Numbered from the stretch's first letter, positions 1-8,984 are shown. The stretch: DNA of 64,000 nt from an uncultured Sphingomonadaceae bacterium (GCA_947499255.1 CANMNF010000001.1:1-64000), one strand, 5' to 3'. Made by a program: numbers and translations. Notes: generated by a model from the sequence alone, not told the origin.

Positions 1-457
1 CCGAGTGGGAGGCCTCTGGCGTCGCATCTGGCGTGGAGCTTGGTGGTGAACCCGCCTCGCGATCGGCCGAGCGCCTCTGTTTGCTGAGTCCCCTTTTTAT
101 GCCGACTGCACAATGATGTGCTCGAACCACGGTGCTATCGATCATGTCGGAGGCTGTGTTGCGTCCCGCCAGCTCGGCCAGCGTCTCGAGCATGGCATCG
201 AACACGCCGGTCGTGACCCATCTTCGGTAGCGCCGGAACACGCTGTTCCACTTGCCATACTCATCCGGCAGATGCCGCCACTGCGCCCCCGTGCGCGCGA
301 TCCACATCATACCTTCGAAGTAGCGTCGATTATCTTGCGCAGGTCGGCAGCCACGTCCGCGTTCTGGCGGCAACAGCGGCCCGATCAGTTCCCACTCGCT
401 ATCCGATACCCCGATCCGCTCGCCCAACGCCGCCTCCAAAAGGTAGCCTTGAATCAA
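1..457 (-). mobile_element. Partial IS5-family (IS427-like) transposase, cut by window edge
   Basis: Read on the minus strand, this stretch encodes the N-terminal half of an IS5-family transposase: a DSEWELIGPLLPP opening, then RYFEGMMWIARTGAQWRHLP and a WNSVFRRYRRW block, all typical of IS427-group OrfA. The frame then reaches DSTVVRAHH, holding the first catalytic Asp, and breaks at an A-rich/G-rich tract (87-100). In the -1 frame the protein resumes as TEALGRSRGGFTTKLHARCD, as expected for OrfB. This group normally makes its full transposase by -1 frameshifting, so the break need not be a mutation. The start is probably the TTG at 457; no ATG fits. The rest of the element lies to the left of the window, and I could not confirm a terminal inverted repeat at the right end. 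Whether it is active cannot be judged. Confidence 0.85.
87..100 (-). other. Probable programmed -1 frameshift site of the IS5-family transposase
   Basis: On the minus strand the sequence is ATAAAAAGGGGACT. The upstream frame is open into this tract and loses family similarity after it, while the -1 frame picks similarity up immediately. A run of A followed by a run of G at the OrfA/OrfB junction is the usual arrangement in IS427-group elements. That it is used for frameshifting is inferred. Confidence 0.6.
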
Positions 458-588
458 AGGACGAGTCTCAGGTCAAGCTTTGTCCACGAAGCCTAGCAAC
501 GGATCGTCAAACTCTTACAATAGTATTTTGGAGATATTTGGACTAGAGCGAAAGGGAACATTTGAAGATTTCCCAAGGATGTAGAGAT

Positions 589-1275
589 ATGTGGTTTCGA
601 AGAGAATTGTATTTCCTAACTGTTTTTGCTCTTGTCATTTCGTCATGTAGTAACAACGATAGCGGTCTGAATGATGTTGGAGAAATTGCCCGCTCAGACT
701 ACAAAATTGTTTTGAATGCTGATGCGATATCTCTTGTCTTCAAAGAAGAGTGTATTGCACTTCGTAATCTTGATTGGGTAGTTCGCAAAAGTGTCGTACA
801 AGCGCAGGAATGCAAGAGCCAAAGCGCTGGCCGCTGTTTGCCTTCCTCTCCGCCCGGAGTGGTGAATTGGGACGTTAGTACGACTGACGGACACAGCGTG
901 GGCATATCGTTGTTTTGGGACCCTAGGCTTGAGAACAAAGACGATATTCGTAAAAATGTGAGTTGCCGCGTTTCGTTCGACGACCGCCTACCTGAAGGCG
1001 TGCGCGGTCTGAAAGGCGAATTGGAAGCTAACGACGTTTCAGTTTCCAACGTTCACAGGCTGGACCCTCGAACCGAAGCCTATATTGCGGGTGTTGTCGG
1101 TGAAGTCGACATTTTTCGCTGGATGTCAAAGGACGATCAACCTGACGCTATCGCTTCATTTTCAACGGCAACTCGGCAAAGCGAACTCCCTGAAAACTAT
1201 GAAGCGAGCTTGCAAGATACCATTTGGCTTCAGATTCTGAGAGATGAAAAGTTCTCGACGGTCTTGTCAGACTAA
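589..1275 (+). CDS. Hypothetical lipoprotein, orphan
   Basis: The product (228 residues) opens with a short basic stretch and a hydrophobic segment ending in a lipobox (VISSC), so it is probably exported and lipidated on Cys about 18 residues in. I recognise no domain in the mature part, which has scattered cysteines and is rich in charged residues. ATG at 589 is preferred because AGGA lies about ten bases upstream and the signal peptide then starts cleanly; a TTG at 562 would add nine residues. The gene is clearly more AT-rich than the rest of the window and sits between two transposase remnants, which suggests acquisition by transfer. No function can be assigned. Confidence 0.6.
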   Translation: MWFRRELYFLTVFALVISSCSNNDSGLNDVGEIARSDYKIVLNADAISLVFKEECIALRNLDWVVRKSVVQAQECKSQSAGRCLPSSPPGVVNWDVSTTDGHSVGISLFWDPRLENKDDIRKNVSCRVSFDDRLPEGVRGLKGELEANDVSVSNVHRLDPRTEAYIAGVVGEVDIFRWMSKDDQPDAIASFSTATRQSELPENYEASLQDTIWLQILRDEKFSTVLSD

Positions 1276-1312
1276 CGTGGCAGCTGTGGTGAATGGCTGC
1301 TAATCCGGCCAT

Positions 1313-1737
1313 ATGAGCCGAAAATCCAGAGCCAAACCGCCCAGTCCATTCATACGCTTCAGTTCTTCACCCGAGGTGATCCGTCTCGTGGTGCTGATGT
1401 ATGTACGTTTTCCTCTGAGTTTGCGGAACGTTGAGGATCTGCTCTTTGAGCGCGGGATCGACATTTGCCATGAGACTGTGCGCTTTGGTGGAACAGGTTC
1501 GGTCCAATGTTTGCAGCAGACGTTCGCCGCCAGCGGGTCAGTTGAATGAAAGGCTCCACACAATGGCGTTGGCACCTCGATGAAGTCTTCGTAAAGATCA
1601 ACGGTGAGACCCATTACCTTTGGCGTGCGCTCGATCATGATAGTGAATTTCCAGAAAGCTATGTCAGCAAGAACCCGATAAATCCGCAACTTCGCTCCCC
1701 TCGAAAAGGCGCTCAACCGCCGTGGCTGATCAGTTGA
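1313..1737 (+). pseudogene. Decayed IS6-family transposase
   Basis: The first part reads FPLSLRNVEDLLFERGID followed by HETVRF, the characteristic N-terminal region of IS6-family transposases, which continues into the helix-turn-helix. Near 1488 similarity shifts to another frame (RFGPMFAADVRRQRV), then meets an in-frame TGA at 1543-1545, then resumes with WHLDEVFVKINGETHYLWRA, which contains the first catalytic Asp of the DDE domain. After about 1660 similarity fades. The element therefore carries at least one frameshift and one nonsense codon and lacks a recognisable C-terminal half, so it should be inactive. The 118 bases to the next gene hold only a coding-like scrap (an NRYGAQLEHEYRP stretch) that I cannot place. 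Confidence 0.8.
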
Positions 1738-1855
1738 AATTGCAGCGGGTGGCTTTCGCAATCGCTATGGTGCCCAACTTGAGCATGAGTATCGCCCTAG
1801 CTGGAAAGCAGCCCGCTCAACCGCTTTGACCACGTAAGCCATGTCTTGCCATGCC

Positions 1856-2890
1856 TTATGGTTTGAGTTCCACACGAGAGATGCCTTCAAGCAGCCTGCC
1901 GAGAATGTCTGCGCCGGTGATCACACGTTTGTGGTCTGTCCAGAGCAGGACCACATCCCTGTCGATGACGTTATCACCTCTATATTCGGGCCGTACTTCG
2001 AACTTTTGAAGCACATCGCCCAGTCGCACGTCCTGATCACGGATGATGATCGGGCGATGACAGTGTTCGTGCGGTGTGAAGGTATTTGGCTGAAGCAATG
2101 CCGCTCTAAGGTATCCATCTGTATCGATGACCAGCCTTGGTTCACCAGCCTTGTCGGTAACGATAGCCCACTTCTTGCCAGAGCGCTGAATGTCTTTGAA
2201 AATTTGGCCGTCCCTATCCGCCGCGTCGGCTGGAAACAGCGGAATAGCTGCGTTAAAATCAAGCGTCACAACACTTGCCGGATTGATGGGCTCGCCTTCA
2301 TGAGAGGCCATCACATCGCTAACAGAGAAGAAATTGAGGGCGCCCAAGCCTTCTATGAAACCCAGATCCGCTTCATCAGCATGCATGTGCTTGCGAATGA
2401 TCTCGCGGATGCCGCGCTCCCGGAAATACTCGATACCTTCCTTGCCCAGCCAAGCATCGAGCACAAGTGCCACAGGTTTTGCGACCGGATAAAGCACTAT
2501 CTGATAGATCGCGAGGACGGGAGCCAATCGCGCTCCGATCCGCAGCGCGTTGCGCGAGAAATAGGCTTGCGGAAAGATCTCGCCAAAAATGGTGATCGCA
2601 AAAGTCGAAAAAGCAAAGGCAGTGATGCCTGCCATGACCGAGTTGGACAGCAAGGTTAGCAGCACATTGATGCCAACATTGCTCCACAGGATGGTTGTGA
2701 GGAGAAAATTGGAATCCTCGCGCATCTTGAGAATACGCTCGGCTGCTTTGTTGCCGGTCCCTGCTTCGACTTCGAGCTTTAACCGGCTTATGCTGAAATA
2801 GGCCAGATTGAGGCCGGAAAACATGGCTGATTGACTAAGGCAAAAGACTATACCGACCCATGTCAGGATCGCGATTGTGGTATCGCTCAT
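1856..2890 (-). CDS. DUF21 (CNNM) domain membrane protein
   Basis: The 344-residue protein starts MSDTTIAIL and has an N-terminal membrane domain with about four hydrophobic segments (residues ~5-30, 75-100, 100-120, 130-155). This includes the FSGLNLAYFSISRLKLE stretch and the IFGEIFPQAYFSRNA region that mark DUF21/CNNM proteins (CorB/CNNM magnesium transporter relatives). A cytoplasmic region follows that resembles a divergent CBS pair (ALNFFSVSDVMASHEGEPI). The CorC-HlyC domain of longer relatives is absent. The ATG overlaps the stop of mgtE as ATGA; a longer frame reaching 3103 is only the shadow of mgtE. As last gene of a four-gene overlapping operon it probably works in Mg2+ or other divalent cation flux. 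The exact substrate and direction are inferred. Confidence 0.85.
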   Translation of the reverse strand: MSDTTIAILTWVGIVFCLSQSAMFSGLNLAYFSISRLKLEVEAGTGNKAAERILKMREDSNFLLTTILWSNVGINVLLTLLSNSVMAGITAFAFSTFAITIFGEIFPQAYFSRNALRIGARLAPVLAIYQIVLYPVAKPVALVLDAWLGKEGIEYFRERGIREIIRKHMHADEADLGFIEGLGALNFFSVSDVMASHEGEPINPASVVTLDFNAAIPLFPADAADRDGQIFKDIQRSGKKWAIVTDKAGEPRLVIDTDGYLRAALLQPNTFTPHEHCHRPIIIRDQDVRLGDVLQKFEVRPEYRGDNVIDRDVVLLWTDHKRVITGADILGRLLEGISRVELKP

Positions 2891-4194
2891 AAAAACTGCA
2901 TCATAAGTGTCGCGATCCCCAGGAATGCGAAGAAACCGGCTATGTCGGTTACGGTTGTTAAAATAATCGAAGAAGACGTTGCCGGGTCTTGTCCCAGCCT
3001 GGTGAGGATTACCGGGATCAATGCTCCGGCAAATCCGGCAGCGACCATCGCCAAAATCATCGATGATGTGATGACAGCTACAAGCCCGATGGATTGGCTC
3101 CACACAAAAACGCCGATACCACAGGTTATCGCGATCCCAACCCCATTAAGGAAGCCTGCAATCACTTCCTTGCGCAATACCTTTGTCCATTGCCTGATGG
3201 TGATTTCCCGCAAGGCGAGGCCACGCATAGTCACCGCCAGAGCCTGCGCGCCAGTGTTTCCTGACTGGCCGGCCACAACCGGCAACAAAACGGCTAGCGC
3301 GGTGACTTGCGCGATGGTGTTTTCAAACACGCCCACCACTGCCGCTGCCATAAATGCGGTAATCAGGTTGACCTGCAGCCAAGGCATACGTTTGCGCACT
3401 GTGAAAAACGGGCTGGAGAGAGCCCGTTCTTCCTTGCTGGCACCAACCATCGTTTGCAGGTTGGCGGTTGCATCCTTTTGGACCGTGCGTGCGAGCGTAT
3501 CGTGCATGACTGCGCCCATCAGGATACCATCCAGATCGATGACCGGCAGATCCAGCACGTCTTCCTCTTCAAAGACGCGGCTCACCTCGCCAATGGAATC
3601 AATCGGGCGCACTGCCGCTGTAATCGGCTGCTGAAGCGCGCCAAGCGTGGTGTTAGGCGGGGCAAGAGCCAGATCTTCGAGCAGAACCGCGCCGGTCAAA
3701 CGTTGTTCGTCATCAACCAGAAACAAGCTGCGCGCAGTTTGCATGCCGTCTTCGCGAAGCTGTGCCAGTGTCTGACCCGCGAGCGCGGTATCGCGGTAGG
3801 TTGAGACATCGGTTTGCATCATGCGACCCGCCGTATCGTCCGGGTAGGCCAGCAAGATATCAAGATTTGCGCGCACAGCAGGATCAAGCCGTGAAAGCCG
3901 TTCCTCTATCTCAGGTTTTGGCATATGCCCAAGCAAGCGGACTGCCTGAGATGGAGGCACTTCGGCCAGAAGGTCATCGGCGGTTTCTTGTGGAAGTGCC
4001 CTGAGCAGTTTGGCCGCTGTTGCAGGAAGAAGCCGGCGCCAAACTGGTGCCAGGATTTTTGCCGGCTGCCGTTGGGCTGCGTCTACCACTTCGTTGATGT
4101 CGAGCTGCTCAATCCGGCTTGCGGCATCCAAAGGGTAATCGACGAAAAACCGCCGGTTCAACGCATCGGTCACTTGCATGCTGGAGCCACTCAT
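2887..4194 (-). CDS. mgtE: MgtE-family magnesium transporter
   Basis: This 435-residue protein has the full MgtE plan: an N-terminal helical domain (~60-145, with GHMPKPEIEERLSRLDP), a CBS pair (~150-270, with the hallmark YPDDTAGRMMQTD linker) and a C-terminal five-helix membrane domain (~285-435). The pore region carries PVVAGQSGNTGAQALAV, and the last helices carry GQDPATSSSIILTTVTD, which supplies the conserved Asp that lines the MgtE Mg2+ site. MgtE dimers form Mg2+ channels in the inner membrane that the cytoplasmic domains close when cell Mg2+ is high. The gene overlaps both neighbours by four bases, so it is very likely translationally coupled to the MgtE-like regulatory protein upstream and the DUF21 protein downstream. 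Confidence 0.95.
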   Translation of the reverse strand: MSGSSMQVTDALNRRFFVDYPLDAASRIEQLDINEVVDAAQRQPAKILAPVWRRLLPATAAKLLRALPQETADDLLAEVPPSQAVRLLGHMPKPEIEERLSRLDPAVRANLDILLAYPDDTAGRMMQTDVSTYRDTALAGQTLAQLREDGMQTARSLFLVDDEQRLTGAVLLEDLALAPPNTTLGALQQPITAAVRPIDSIGEVSRVFEEEDVLDLPVIDLDGILMGAVMHDTLARTVQKDATANLQTMVGASKEERALSSPFFTVRKRMPWLQVNLITAFMAAAVVGVFENTIAQVTALAVLLPVVAGQSGNTGAQALAVTMRGLALREITIRQWTKVLRKEVIAGFLNGVGIAITCGIGVFVWSQSIGLVAVITSSMILAMVAAGFAGALIPVILTRLGQDPATSSSIILTTVTDIAGFFAFLGIATLMMQFL

Positions 4195-5051
4195 TCGCCT
4201 GCTCCTGGCAAGCTTGTCCCTTGCAGGGAGGTCCGTTTGGCATCCACATCAGTAAGCATGGCGCTCACTCCCAATGCGCTTGTGATAAACGCACCTGCAA
4301 TTCCGGCAAAGATCGAGCCTGACTGGTCTATATTTTCAGCGACCGGAAGGCCAATTGCATGGCGCAAACTTTTCCGGGTTATAGCGCCTATCAACTGCTT
4401 GCGACGATTGAGTACGGGCAATTCAGAATAGTCATCCCACGCCGCAAGAGAAGCGACAGCTTCGATACGGGAACGCGACGACAAAGCTTCGATCTGCGGA
4501 TCAGCGATATCGATCACGTGTGTTTGGCCAGAGGCCGCCAGAAGCATGTTTGCTTTGGCCACGCCGCGCAGCATACGATCAGAATCGACAATGTAGATCA
4601 GGTTTGTTTCCAGCTCCGAAGCGCCTTTGAAAGCGGCGATAGCGGCATCGCACGTCGCGCTGTAAGGTACGGTGATGATGGAGGTTTGCATATGGGCACC
4701 GACCGCATCGTCAGGAAAGGAAAGAGCTGCCTCCAATTCGTTTCTTTTGGATTTGGGCAACAGACCAAGCAGTTCGATCCGTTTTGCTTTTTCGACAAGT
4801 CTGAGTGTTGCTGCAGCCGATACAGGCTCCATGTTTCTAAGCGCCGCTGCAGCGCCCTCCGGCAACATTTGCGTTACGATAGAAGCGGCAGTCCATTGCC
4901 CCATATGGCCCAGCGCCAGCACCACATAGCGTGAGGGAATTGCGTCCAGATAACCGGCTGCATCAACACGCGGCAATTGTGCCAGAGTGTCCGCTGCCGA
5001 ATGGGGCCGCTTCTCCAGAAATGAGAGGGATAGTGACGAAGGCTTATGCAT
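4191..5051 (-). CDS. MgtE-like regulatory protein (N domain plus CBS, no pore)
   Basis: The 286-residue product resembles the cytoplasmic half of MgtE: an N-like helical domain (~15-100, with GHMGQWTAASIVTQMLPEG), the linker motif SFPDDAVGAHMQT (compare YPDDTAGRMMQT in the next gene), and a CBS pair (~115-235). It ends with one hydrophobic segment (SIFAGIAGAFITSALGVSA, ~248-268) and a short tail instead of the five-helix pore. It overlaps mgtE by ATGA and the MscS-like gene by eight bases. A stand-alone MgtE sensory half beside a complete MgtE suggests a partner subunit that modulates gating, or a degenerate paralog with the pore lost. I do not know a characterised example of this arrangement. 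Confidence 0.8.
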   Translation of the reverse strand: MHKPSSLSLSFLEKRPHSAADTLAQLPRVDAAGYLDAIPSRYVVLALGHMGQWTAASIVTQMLPEGAAAALRNMEPVSAAATLRLVEKAKRIELLGLLPKSKRNELEAALSFPDDAVGAHMQTSIITVPYSATCDAAIAAFKGASELETNLIYIVDSDRMLRGVAKANMLLAASGQTHVIDIADPQIEALSSRSRIEAVASLAAWDDYSELPVLNRRKQLIGAITRKSLRHAIGLPVAENIDQSGSIFAGIAGAFITSALGVSAMLTDVDAKRTSLQGTSLPGAGE

Positions 5052-5895
5052 GGTCAGCTGCTCCCTCGATTTTCGATGAAAGGATTACCAGCTCGCGCTC
5101 TTCGATCAGACGAGCAGGCAGCAGCGCCCGTCCATCCTCGGTTTCGATTGCAATCTGCGTAGAGGTGACTTCGAGCACTTCGCCTTCAATATCGCCGATG
5201 CGCAGCGTTGTACCTCGCTGCAACCTTCGCCGGGCCGTACGCGCTCCGATCAGATTGCTGACATGATCACGTGCACCAAGACCAAACGCGATCGAAAATC
5301 CGATCAGAATGGCCGCTGCACATACAACAAACAGAGCGGTGAGCAGCGTGACGTTTACACCAATCTGATCCAGCCCGATAATGATCCCGGTCACAAAAAT
5401 AGCAGACTGTGCCAGGCGTCCCATCAATGCGCTTTGCGGGGACTTGGCCTTGCGCGCAGAATTTGAAACCTGTTCTGCAGCCGCGACGCTGACCAGATAG
5501 CCGATGACGATGATGGCAACGCCCATCAGCAGATTGGGCAGCCACTCCGCAATTTTATCGAGCCATCCAGAAAGTGCGGGCAGTTCGGCAATTCGCGCAG
5601 CGATTGCGGCGCCAAGAAAGATCACCGCCCAAAATACGATTTCGCTTAAAACGGATGCCACGATCGGAGAGAGCTGGGCACTGCCTGCGTCTTTCTTTCC
5701 GATCAGCCTGTTCAAAAGGCGATTGGTGCCAGTGAAAGCACGCCGCGCAACAGACCGCATCACACGCGCCAGCAACCAGCCAAGAACCAGAACCAACAAG
5801 GCCAGCAAAATGGATGGAAGGTGATTTGCAAATGTCGAGATAGCGTTCGCAGTCGATACCTTGATCGATGATAAAACTTGCTCGCCCGCGTTCAT
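5044..5895 (-). CDS. MscS-like small-conductance channel (TM-helix repeat type)
   Basis: The 283-residue protein has four hydrophobic segments: residues ~27-48, ~88-108, ~122-142 and a long final stretch ~165-210 ending in IGFSIAFGLGARDHVSNLIGA. The last stretch matches the pore-lining helix of MscS-like proteins of the CmpX/TM-helix-repeat type. A small beta domain follows (LQRGTTLRIGDIEGEVLEV, ~230-260), like the MscS middle domain, but the large C-terminal cage is absent. It probably forms a membrane channel. ATG at 5895 has a GAGAGG ribosome site six bases upstream. It is the first gene of the four-gene ion operon, whose promoter must lie in 5896-6048, a 153-base region where I see no clear motif. 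Confidence 0.85.
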   Translation of the reverse strand: MNAGEQVLSSIKVSTANAISTFANHLPSILLALLVLVLGWLLARVMRSVARRAFTGTNRLLNRLIGKKDAGSAQLSPIVASVLSEIVFWAVIFLGAAIAARIAELPALSGWLDKIAEWLPNLLMGVAIIVIGYLVSVAAAEQVSNSARKAKSPQSALMGRLAQSAIFVTGIIIGLDQIGVNVTLLTALFVVCAAAILIGFSIAFGLGARDHVSNLIGARTARRRLQRGTTLRIGDIEGEVLEVTSTQIAIETEDGRALLPARLIEERELVILSSKIEGAADHA

Positions 5896-6048
5896 ATTGG
5901 ACCTCTCATGTTGTTAGAGCGTGTTGTTGGAGCGCAATTGAGCGCCGATCATCAAACGGGTCTGAAGAATCTGCGATCAAACCGTGTTCTAGAACTTACA
6001 CGCAAATCTTTGTTGTGCCATGGGGTAAATCTATTTACCTAAAGGCAC

Positions 6049-6384
6049 ATGTTTGTGGACAAGGCGAAAACGGAAGCCATAGCCAGGGAGCTGTGCGATC
6101 TGTTTGAAGTGGAGTTTGGGGGCAAGCCACGTGGCCGATATCGGATTTCGGAAAAGTTTCTGCGTCATTTAATGGGGGTCACCCGGCTTTATCCCGAAAC
6201 GATCACTTCATTGCAGCGCGCTGTTTTTGAACGCGGCTTTGTGCTTATCGATATGGACAGCTTTTTTGTGATCATCGGTGCCAAAACGCTGGCGACATAT
6301 CGCCGTGTGGGGCCTGCGCTAGTGGATTACGAGGCCGATGGGGGCGGTAAAAACACGAATAATGACAATGAATCAGATGAGTAA
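6049..6384 (+). CDS. Small conserved-looking protein of unknown function
   Basis: The 111-residue product is soluble and mostly helical, with a basic stretch RGRYRISEKFLRHLM (~30-45) and a hydrophobic core FVLIDMDSFFVIIG (~68-81), ending in a very acidic, Asn-rich tail. I recognise no family. ATG at 6049 has AAAGG upstream at good spacing. It lies 41 bases ahead of the protease-rimK-deacylase set and may belong to that operon; in Pseudomonas the rimK operon also opens with a small protein (RimA), but I cannot show that the two are related. Confidence 0.6.
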   Translation: MFVDKAKTEAIARELCDLFEVEFGGKPRGRYRISEKFLRHLMGVTRLYPETITSLQRAVFERGFVLIDMDSFFVIIGAKTLATYRRVGPALVDYEADGGGKNTNNDNESDE

Positions 6385-6425
6385 TCCGCGCCCGAAGGAC
6401 TGCAATTATTTCTAACACCTCATCC

Positions 6426-6863
6426 TTGCTTACCGTTGGCTGGCGCGAGCTTGTCGATTTGCCCGATCTCAACTTGCAAGGCATCCCCGCCAAGATCGAT
6501 ACCGGCGCACGCACATCATCCCTGCACGCGAATGTCATTGATGAATTCCAACGCGATGGCGAAAGCTTTGTGCGCTTCGCCGTGGATTGGAACGGGGTTC
6601 GTCATCAATGCGAGGCGATCCATGTGGATGTTCGCGGTATCACAAGTTCAAACGGCGATACGCAGCGGCGCTATGTCATCAAAACCCCGTTGAAGATTGG
6701 CGATACACAGGTTCGTGCAGAAATCAGTCTTGCCGACAGGTCGGATATGAAATTCCCGATGCTAATCGGCCGATCATCACTTCGTCGCAGATTCCTTGTC
6801 GATAGTGGCCACTCATGGCTGCAATCACCAGATGCCAAGAAAAACAAAGGCAAACAGCCTTAA
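6426..6863 (+). CDS. Retropepsin-like (RimB-type, PF05618) protease
   Basis: The 145-residue protein opens with VGWRELVDLPDL and carries KIDTGARTSSLHA (~residues 25-37), whose DTG is the single-chain aspartic protease motif of the family often labelled ATP-dependent zinc protease. It ends with PMLIGRSSLRRRFLVD, the matching second half of the retropepsin fold. TTG at 6426 fits the length of homologs but has a poor ribosome site; GAAGGA at 6394-6399 is better placed for ATT codons at 6405/6408, so the start is unsure. Members are commonly encoded next to rimK, as here, and in Pseudomonas the equivalent (RimB) works with RimK on ribosomal protein S6 tails. Role here by analogy. Confidence 0.85.
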   Translation: MLTVGWRELVDLPDLNLQGIPAKIDTGARTSSLHANVIDEFQRDGESFVRFAVDWNGVRHQCEAIHVDVRGITSSNGDTQRRYVIKTPLKIGDTQVRAEISLADRSDMKFPMLIGRSSLRRRFLVDSGHSWLQSPDAKKNKGKQP

Positions 6864-6878
6864 ATCAGGAGACTTTCA

Positions 6879-7784
6879 ATGCAGATCGCTATGCTGGCGC
6901 GCAATCCAAACCTCTATTCCCATACACGGTTGAAAGAAGCGGCTGAAACGCGCGGCCATACGCTTGATATCATCAACACGACCCGGTGCACGGTGAACAT
7001 CGCCAGCCATCGCCCGACTGTGATGTATAAAGGCGAAACGTTAAGCGGTTATGATGCGGTTATCCCGCGCATTGGCGCATCGATCACGGCCTATGGCCTT
7101 GCCGTGCTGCGTCAGTTCGAGATGGGCGGGGTTTGGCCCCTTAATGAAAGTGTCGCTATCGGCCGTAGCCGGGACAAGCTGCGATCAACCCAGATTATGG
7201 CCAAACACGGGCTTGGCCTGCCGCTGACAGCATATGCGAATGACCCCAAGGCAGCCGAACAGATCATCAAAGCAGTGAACGGGCCTCCGGTTGTTATCAA
7301 ACTGCTTGAAGGTACGCAGGGCATCGGTGTGGTGCTGGCAGAAACGCTTAAAGGCGGGGCGTCCATCATCGAAGCATTTCGCGGGGCGAATATCGCCATC
7401 ATGGTGCAGGAATTTATCAAGGAAGCGGGCGGTTCGGATATTCGATGCCTCGTTATTGGCGGCAAAGTCGTGGCCGCGATGAAGCGTCAGGGTGCAGAAG
7501 GTGAGTTCCGGTCAAACCTGCATCGCGGCGGCAGCGCGCAGCTGATCAAGATCACGCCTGAAGAACGCTCTACCGCAGTGCGCGCGGCCAAGGCGATGGG
7601 TCTGAACGTTTGCGGTGTCGACCTGCTGCGATCCAATCACGGGCCTGTTATCATGGAAGTAAATTCCTCACCCGGCCTGGAAGGTATCGAAAACGCCACC
7701 GGGAAAGACATTGCCGGAATGATCATCGATTTCATGGCGGAGAATGCCAAGCACGGGAATACCAAAACTCGTGGCAAAGGTTGA
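6879..7784 (+). CDS. rimK: RimK-type ATP-grasp glutamate ligase
   Basis: The 301-residue length and motifs match RimK, which adds glutamate residues to the C-terminus of ribosomal protein S6 using ATP. The N-terminal domain begins [15 protein letters not shown]. The ATP-grasp core has [14 protein letters not shown] (~140-153), the YHRGG-like [11 protein letters not shown] (~210-220) and the metal-binding [14 protein letters not shown] (~257-270). A clear CAGGAG site precedes the ATG. It lies between a retropepsin-like protease and an AspA/AstE-type deacylase, 15 bases after the first and overlapping the second, so the three are probably one unit acting on glutamate-type tails or small peptides. 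The substrate need not be S6 in this organism. Confidence 0.93.
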   Translation: MQIAMLARNPNLYSHTRLKEAAETRGHTLDIINTTRCTVNIASHRPTVMYKGETLSGYDAVIPRIGASITAYGLAVLRQFEMGGVWPLNESVAIGRSRDKLRSTQIMAKHGLGLPLTAYANDPKAAEQIIKAVNGPPVVIKLLEGTQGIGVVLAETLKGGASIIEAFRGANIAIMVQEFIKEAGGSDIRCLVIGGKVVAAMKRQGAEGEFRSNLHRGGSAQLIKITPEERSTAVRAAKAMGLNVCGVDLLRSNHGPVIMEVNSSPGLEGIENATGKDIAGMIIDFMAENAKHGNTKTRGKG

Positions 7785-8850
7785 CAGTAAGGCTCTTGGC
7801 GCAAAACGGTCGCGGGGTGATACCTTTGCGATAGGCGACATGCGTGTTGCCGCTGGCAGTACCGCGACCGTTCAGCTCCCGATCAGCCGTCTATCAACCC
7901 ATACCGAGATCAATCTGCCGGTGCGCGTTCTGCATGGCAGCAAGCATGGCCCAACGCTGTTTGTCAGCGCCGGAGTGCATGGTGACGAAATCATCGGGGT
8001 GGAGATCATCCGCCGGTTGCTGGGCAAAGTTCGACCTAAGACTTTGGCAGGCACGCTTATTTGCATTCCGGTGGTGAATGTTTTTGGCTTCATCCAGCAT
8101 CAACGTTATTTGCCTGATCGGCGTGATCTGAACAGATCATTTCCAGGCTCGGCCACAGGATCGCTGGCATCGCAGCTCGCCCATGTTTTTTCAGAGCAGA
8201 TTATCGAGCGCAGCGATTTTGGCATCGATATTCACTCAGCAGCGATCCATCGCACCAATCTGCCGCAAATCCGCATCAGTGATGATCGGCCCAAAGCTAA
8301 CGAACTTGCCACCGCGTTCGCGCCGCCTGCCATCATCATCTCACCCCTGCGGCCCGGATCGTTGCGTGCAGCGGCTATGGAAGCAGGAACCGACGTGTTG
8401 CTCTTCGAAGCGGGTGAGGGCCTTCGGTTTGACGAATTTGCGATCCGCGTTGGCGTAAAAGGTGTTTTGCGGGTGATGACACATCTGGGCATGCGTTCGC
8501 CAAGCTCTTCATTGGCGGCCAAAGCGGATCCTATTCGTTCACGAAAAAGCAGCTGGGTACGGGCGCCGGAAGGCGGCATTTTCCGCGCACAAAAGGATAC
8601 TGGCGATCTTGTACATACCGATGAAGTGTTAGGGGTTGTCTCAGACCCGTTTGGCGATGTCGATATCCCGGTGAGATCGCAAAGAGACGGCGTGATTATC
8701 GGGAAAGCCAATTTGCCGGTCGTAAATATGGGCGATGCGCTGATGCATGTTGCACAAGTGGGCAAAGTGGAGACGGCCGCTGAACGGTTGAACCAGATTG
8801 AGGCTGAAGCGTTTTCTGATCCCATGCTGGACGAGGATGAAGTAATCTGA
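7744..8850 (+). CDS. Succinylglutamate desuccinylase/aspartoacylase-family zinc deacylase
   Basis: The 368-residue protein is an AspA/AstE-family M14-type zinc hydrolase. Visible motifs are [13 protein letters not shown] (~75-87; His and Glu as zinc ligands), [11 protein letters not shown] (~124-134) and FGIDIHSA (~158-165; third ligand His), with a C-terminal beta region (~270-350) ending near [11 protein letters not shown]. These enzymes hydrolyse N-acyl or amide bonds of small amino-acid conjugates. The reading frame runs from ATG 7744, overlapping rimK by 41 bases; GTG 7771 is an alternative start and neither has an ideal ribosome site. Coupling to rimK suggests that it trims or recycles the ligase product, but that is inference. 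Confidence 0.88.
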   Translation: MPSTGIPKLVAKVDSKALGAKRSRGDTFAIGDMRVAAGSTATVQLPISRLSTHTEINLPVRVLHGSKHGPTLFVSAGVHGDEIIGVEIIRRLLGKVRPKTLAGTLICIPVVNVFGFIQHQRYLPDRRDLNRSFPGSATGSLASQLAHVFSEQIIERSDFGIDIHSAAIHRTNLPQIRISDDRPKANELATAFAPPAIIISPLRPGSLRAAAMEAGTDVLLFEAGEGLRFDEFAIRVGVKGVLRVMTHLGMRSPSSSLAAKADPIRSRKSSWVRAPEGGIFRAQKDTGDLVHTDEVLGVVSDPFGDVDIPVRSQRDGVIIGKANLPVVNMGDALMHVAQVGKVETAAERLNQIEAEAFSDPMLDEDEVI

Positions 8851-8984
8851 TCGTTTGCGGTTCGTCCAAAAAAGTGCCGCGTTCAGTGAGACAGGTGGCC
8901 GATTGGGTGCGGCGCAATGCGCCTAGCGCAAGGAGTTGCAATCTGGGTTTCTGGCAAATCGGCTGAATGCAAACTACGGTTCAG

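Noticed and set aside
1738-1855. Continuation of the IS6-family transposase or a second transposase end
   Set aside because: Only a short coding-like scrap without a conserved DDE motif is visible, so no separate element is called.
2831-3634. Long plus-strand frame (267 residues) across the mgtE region
   Set aside because: Composition is an antisense shadow of mgtE and DUF21, which have clear family motifs on the minus strand.
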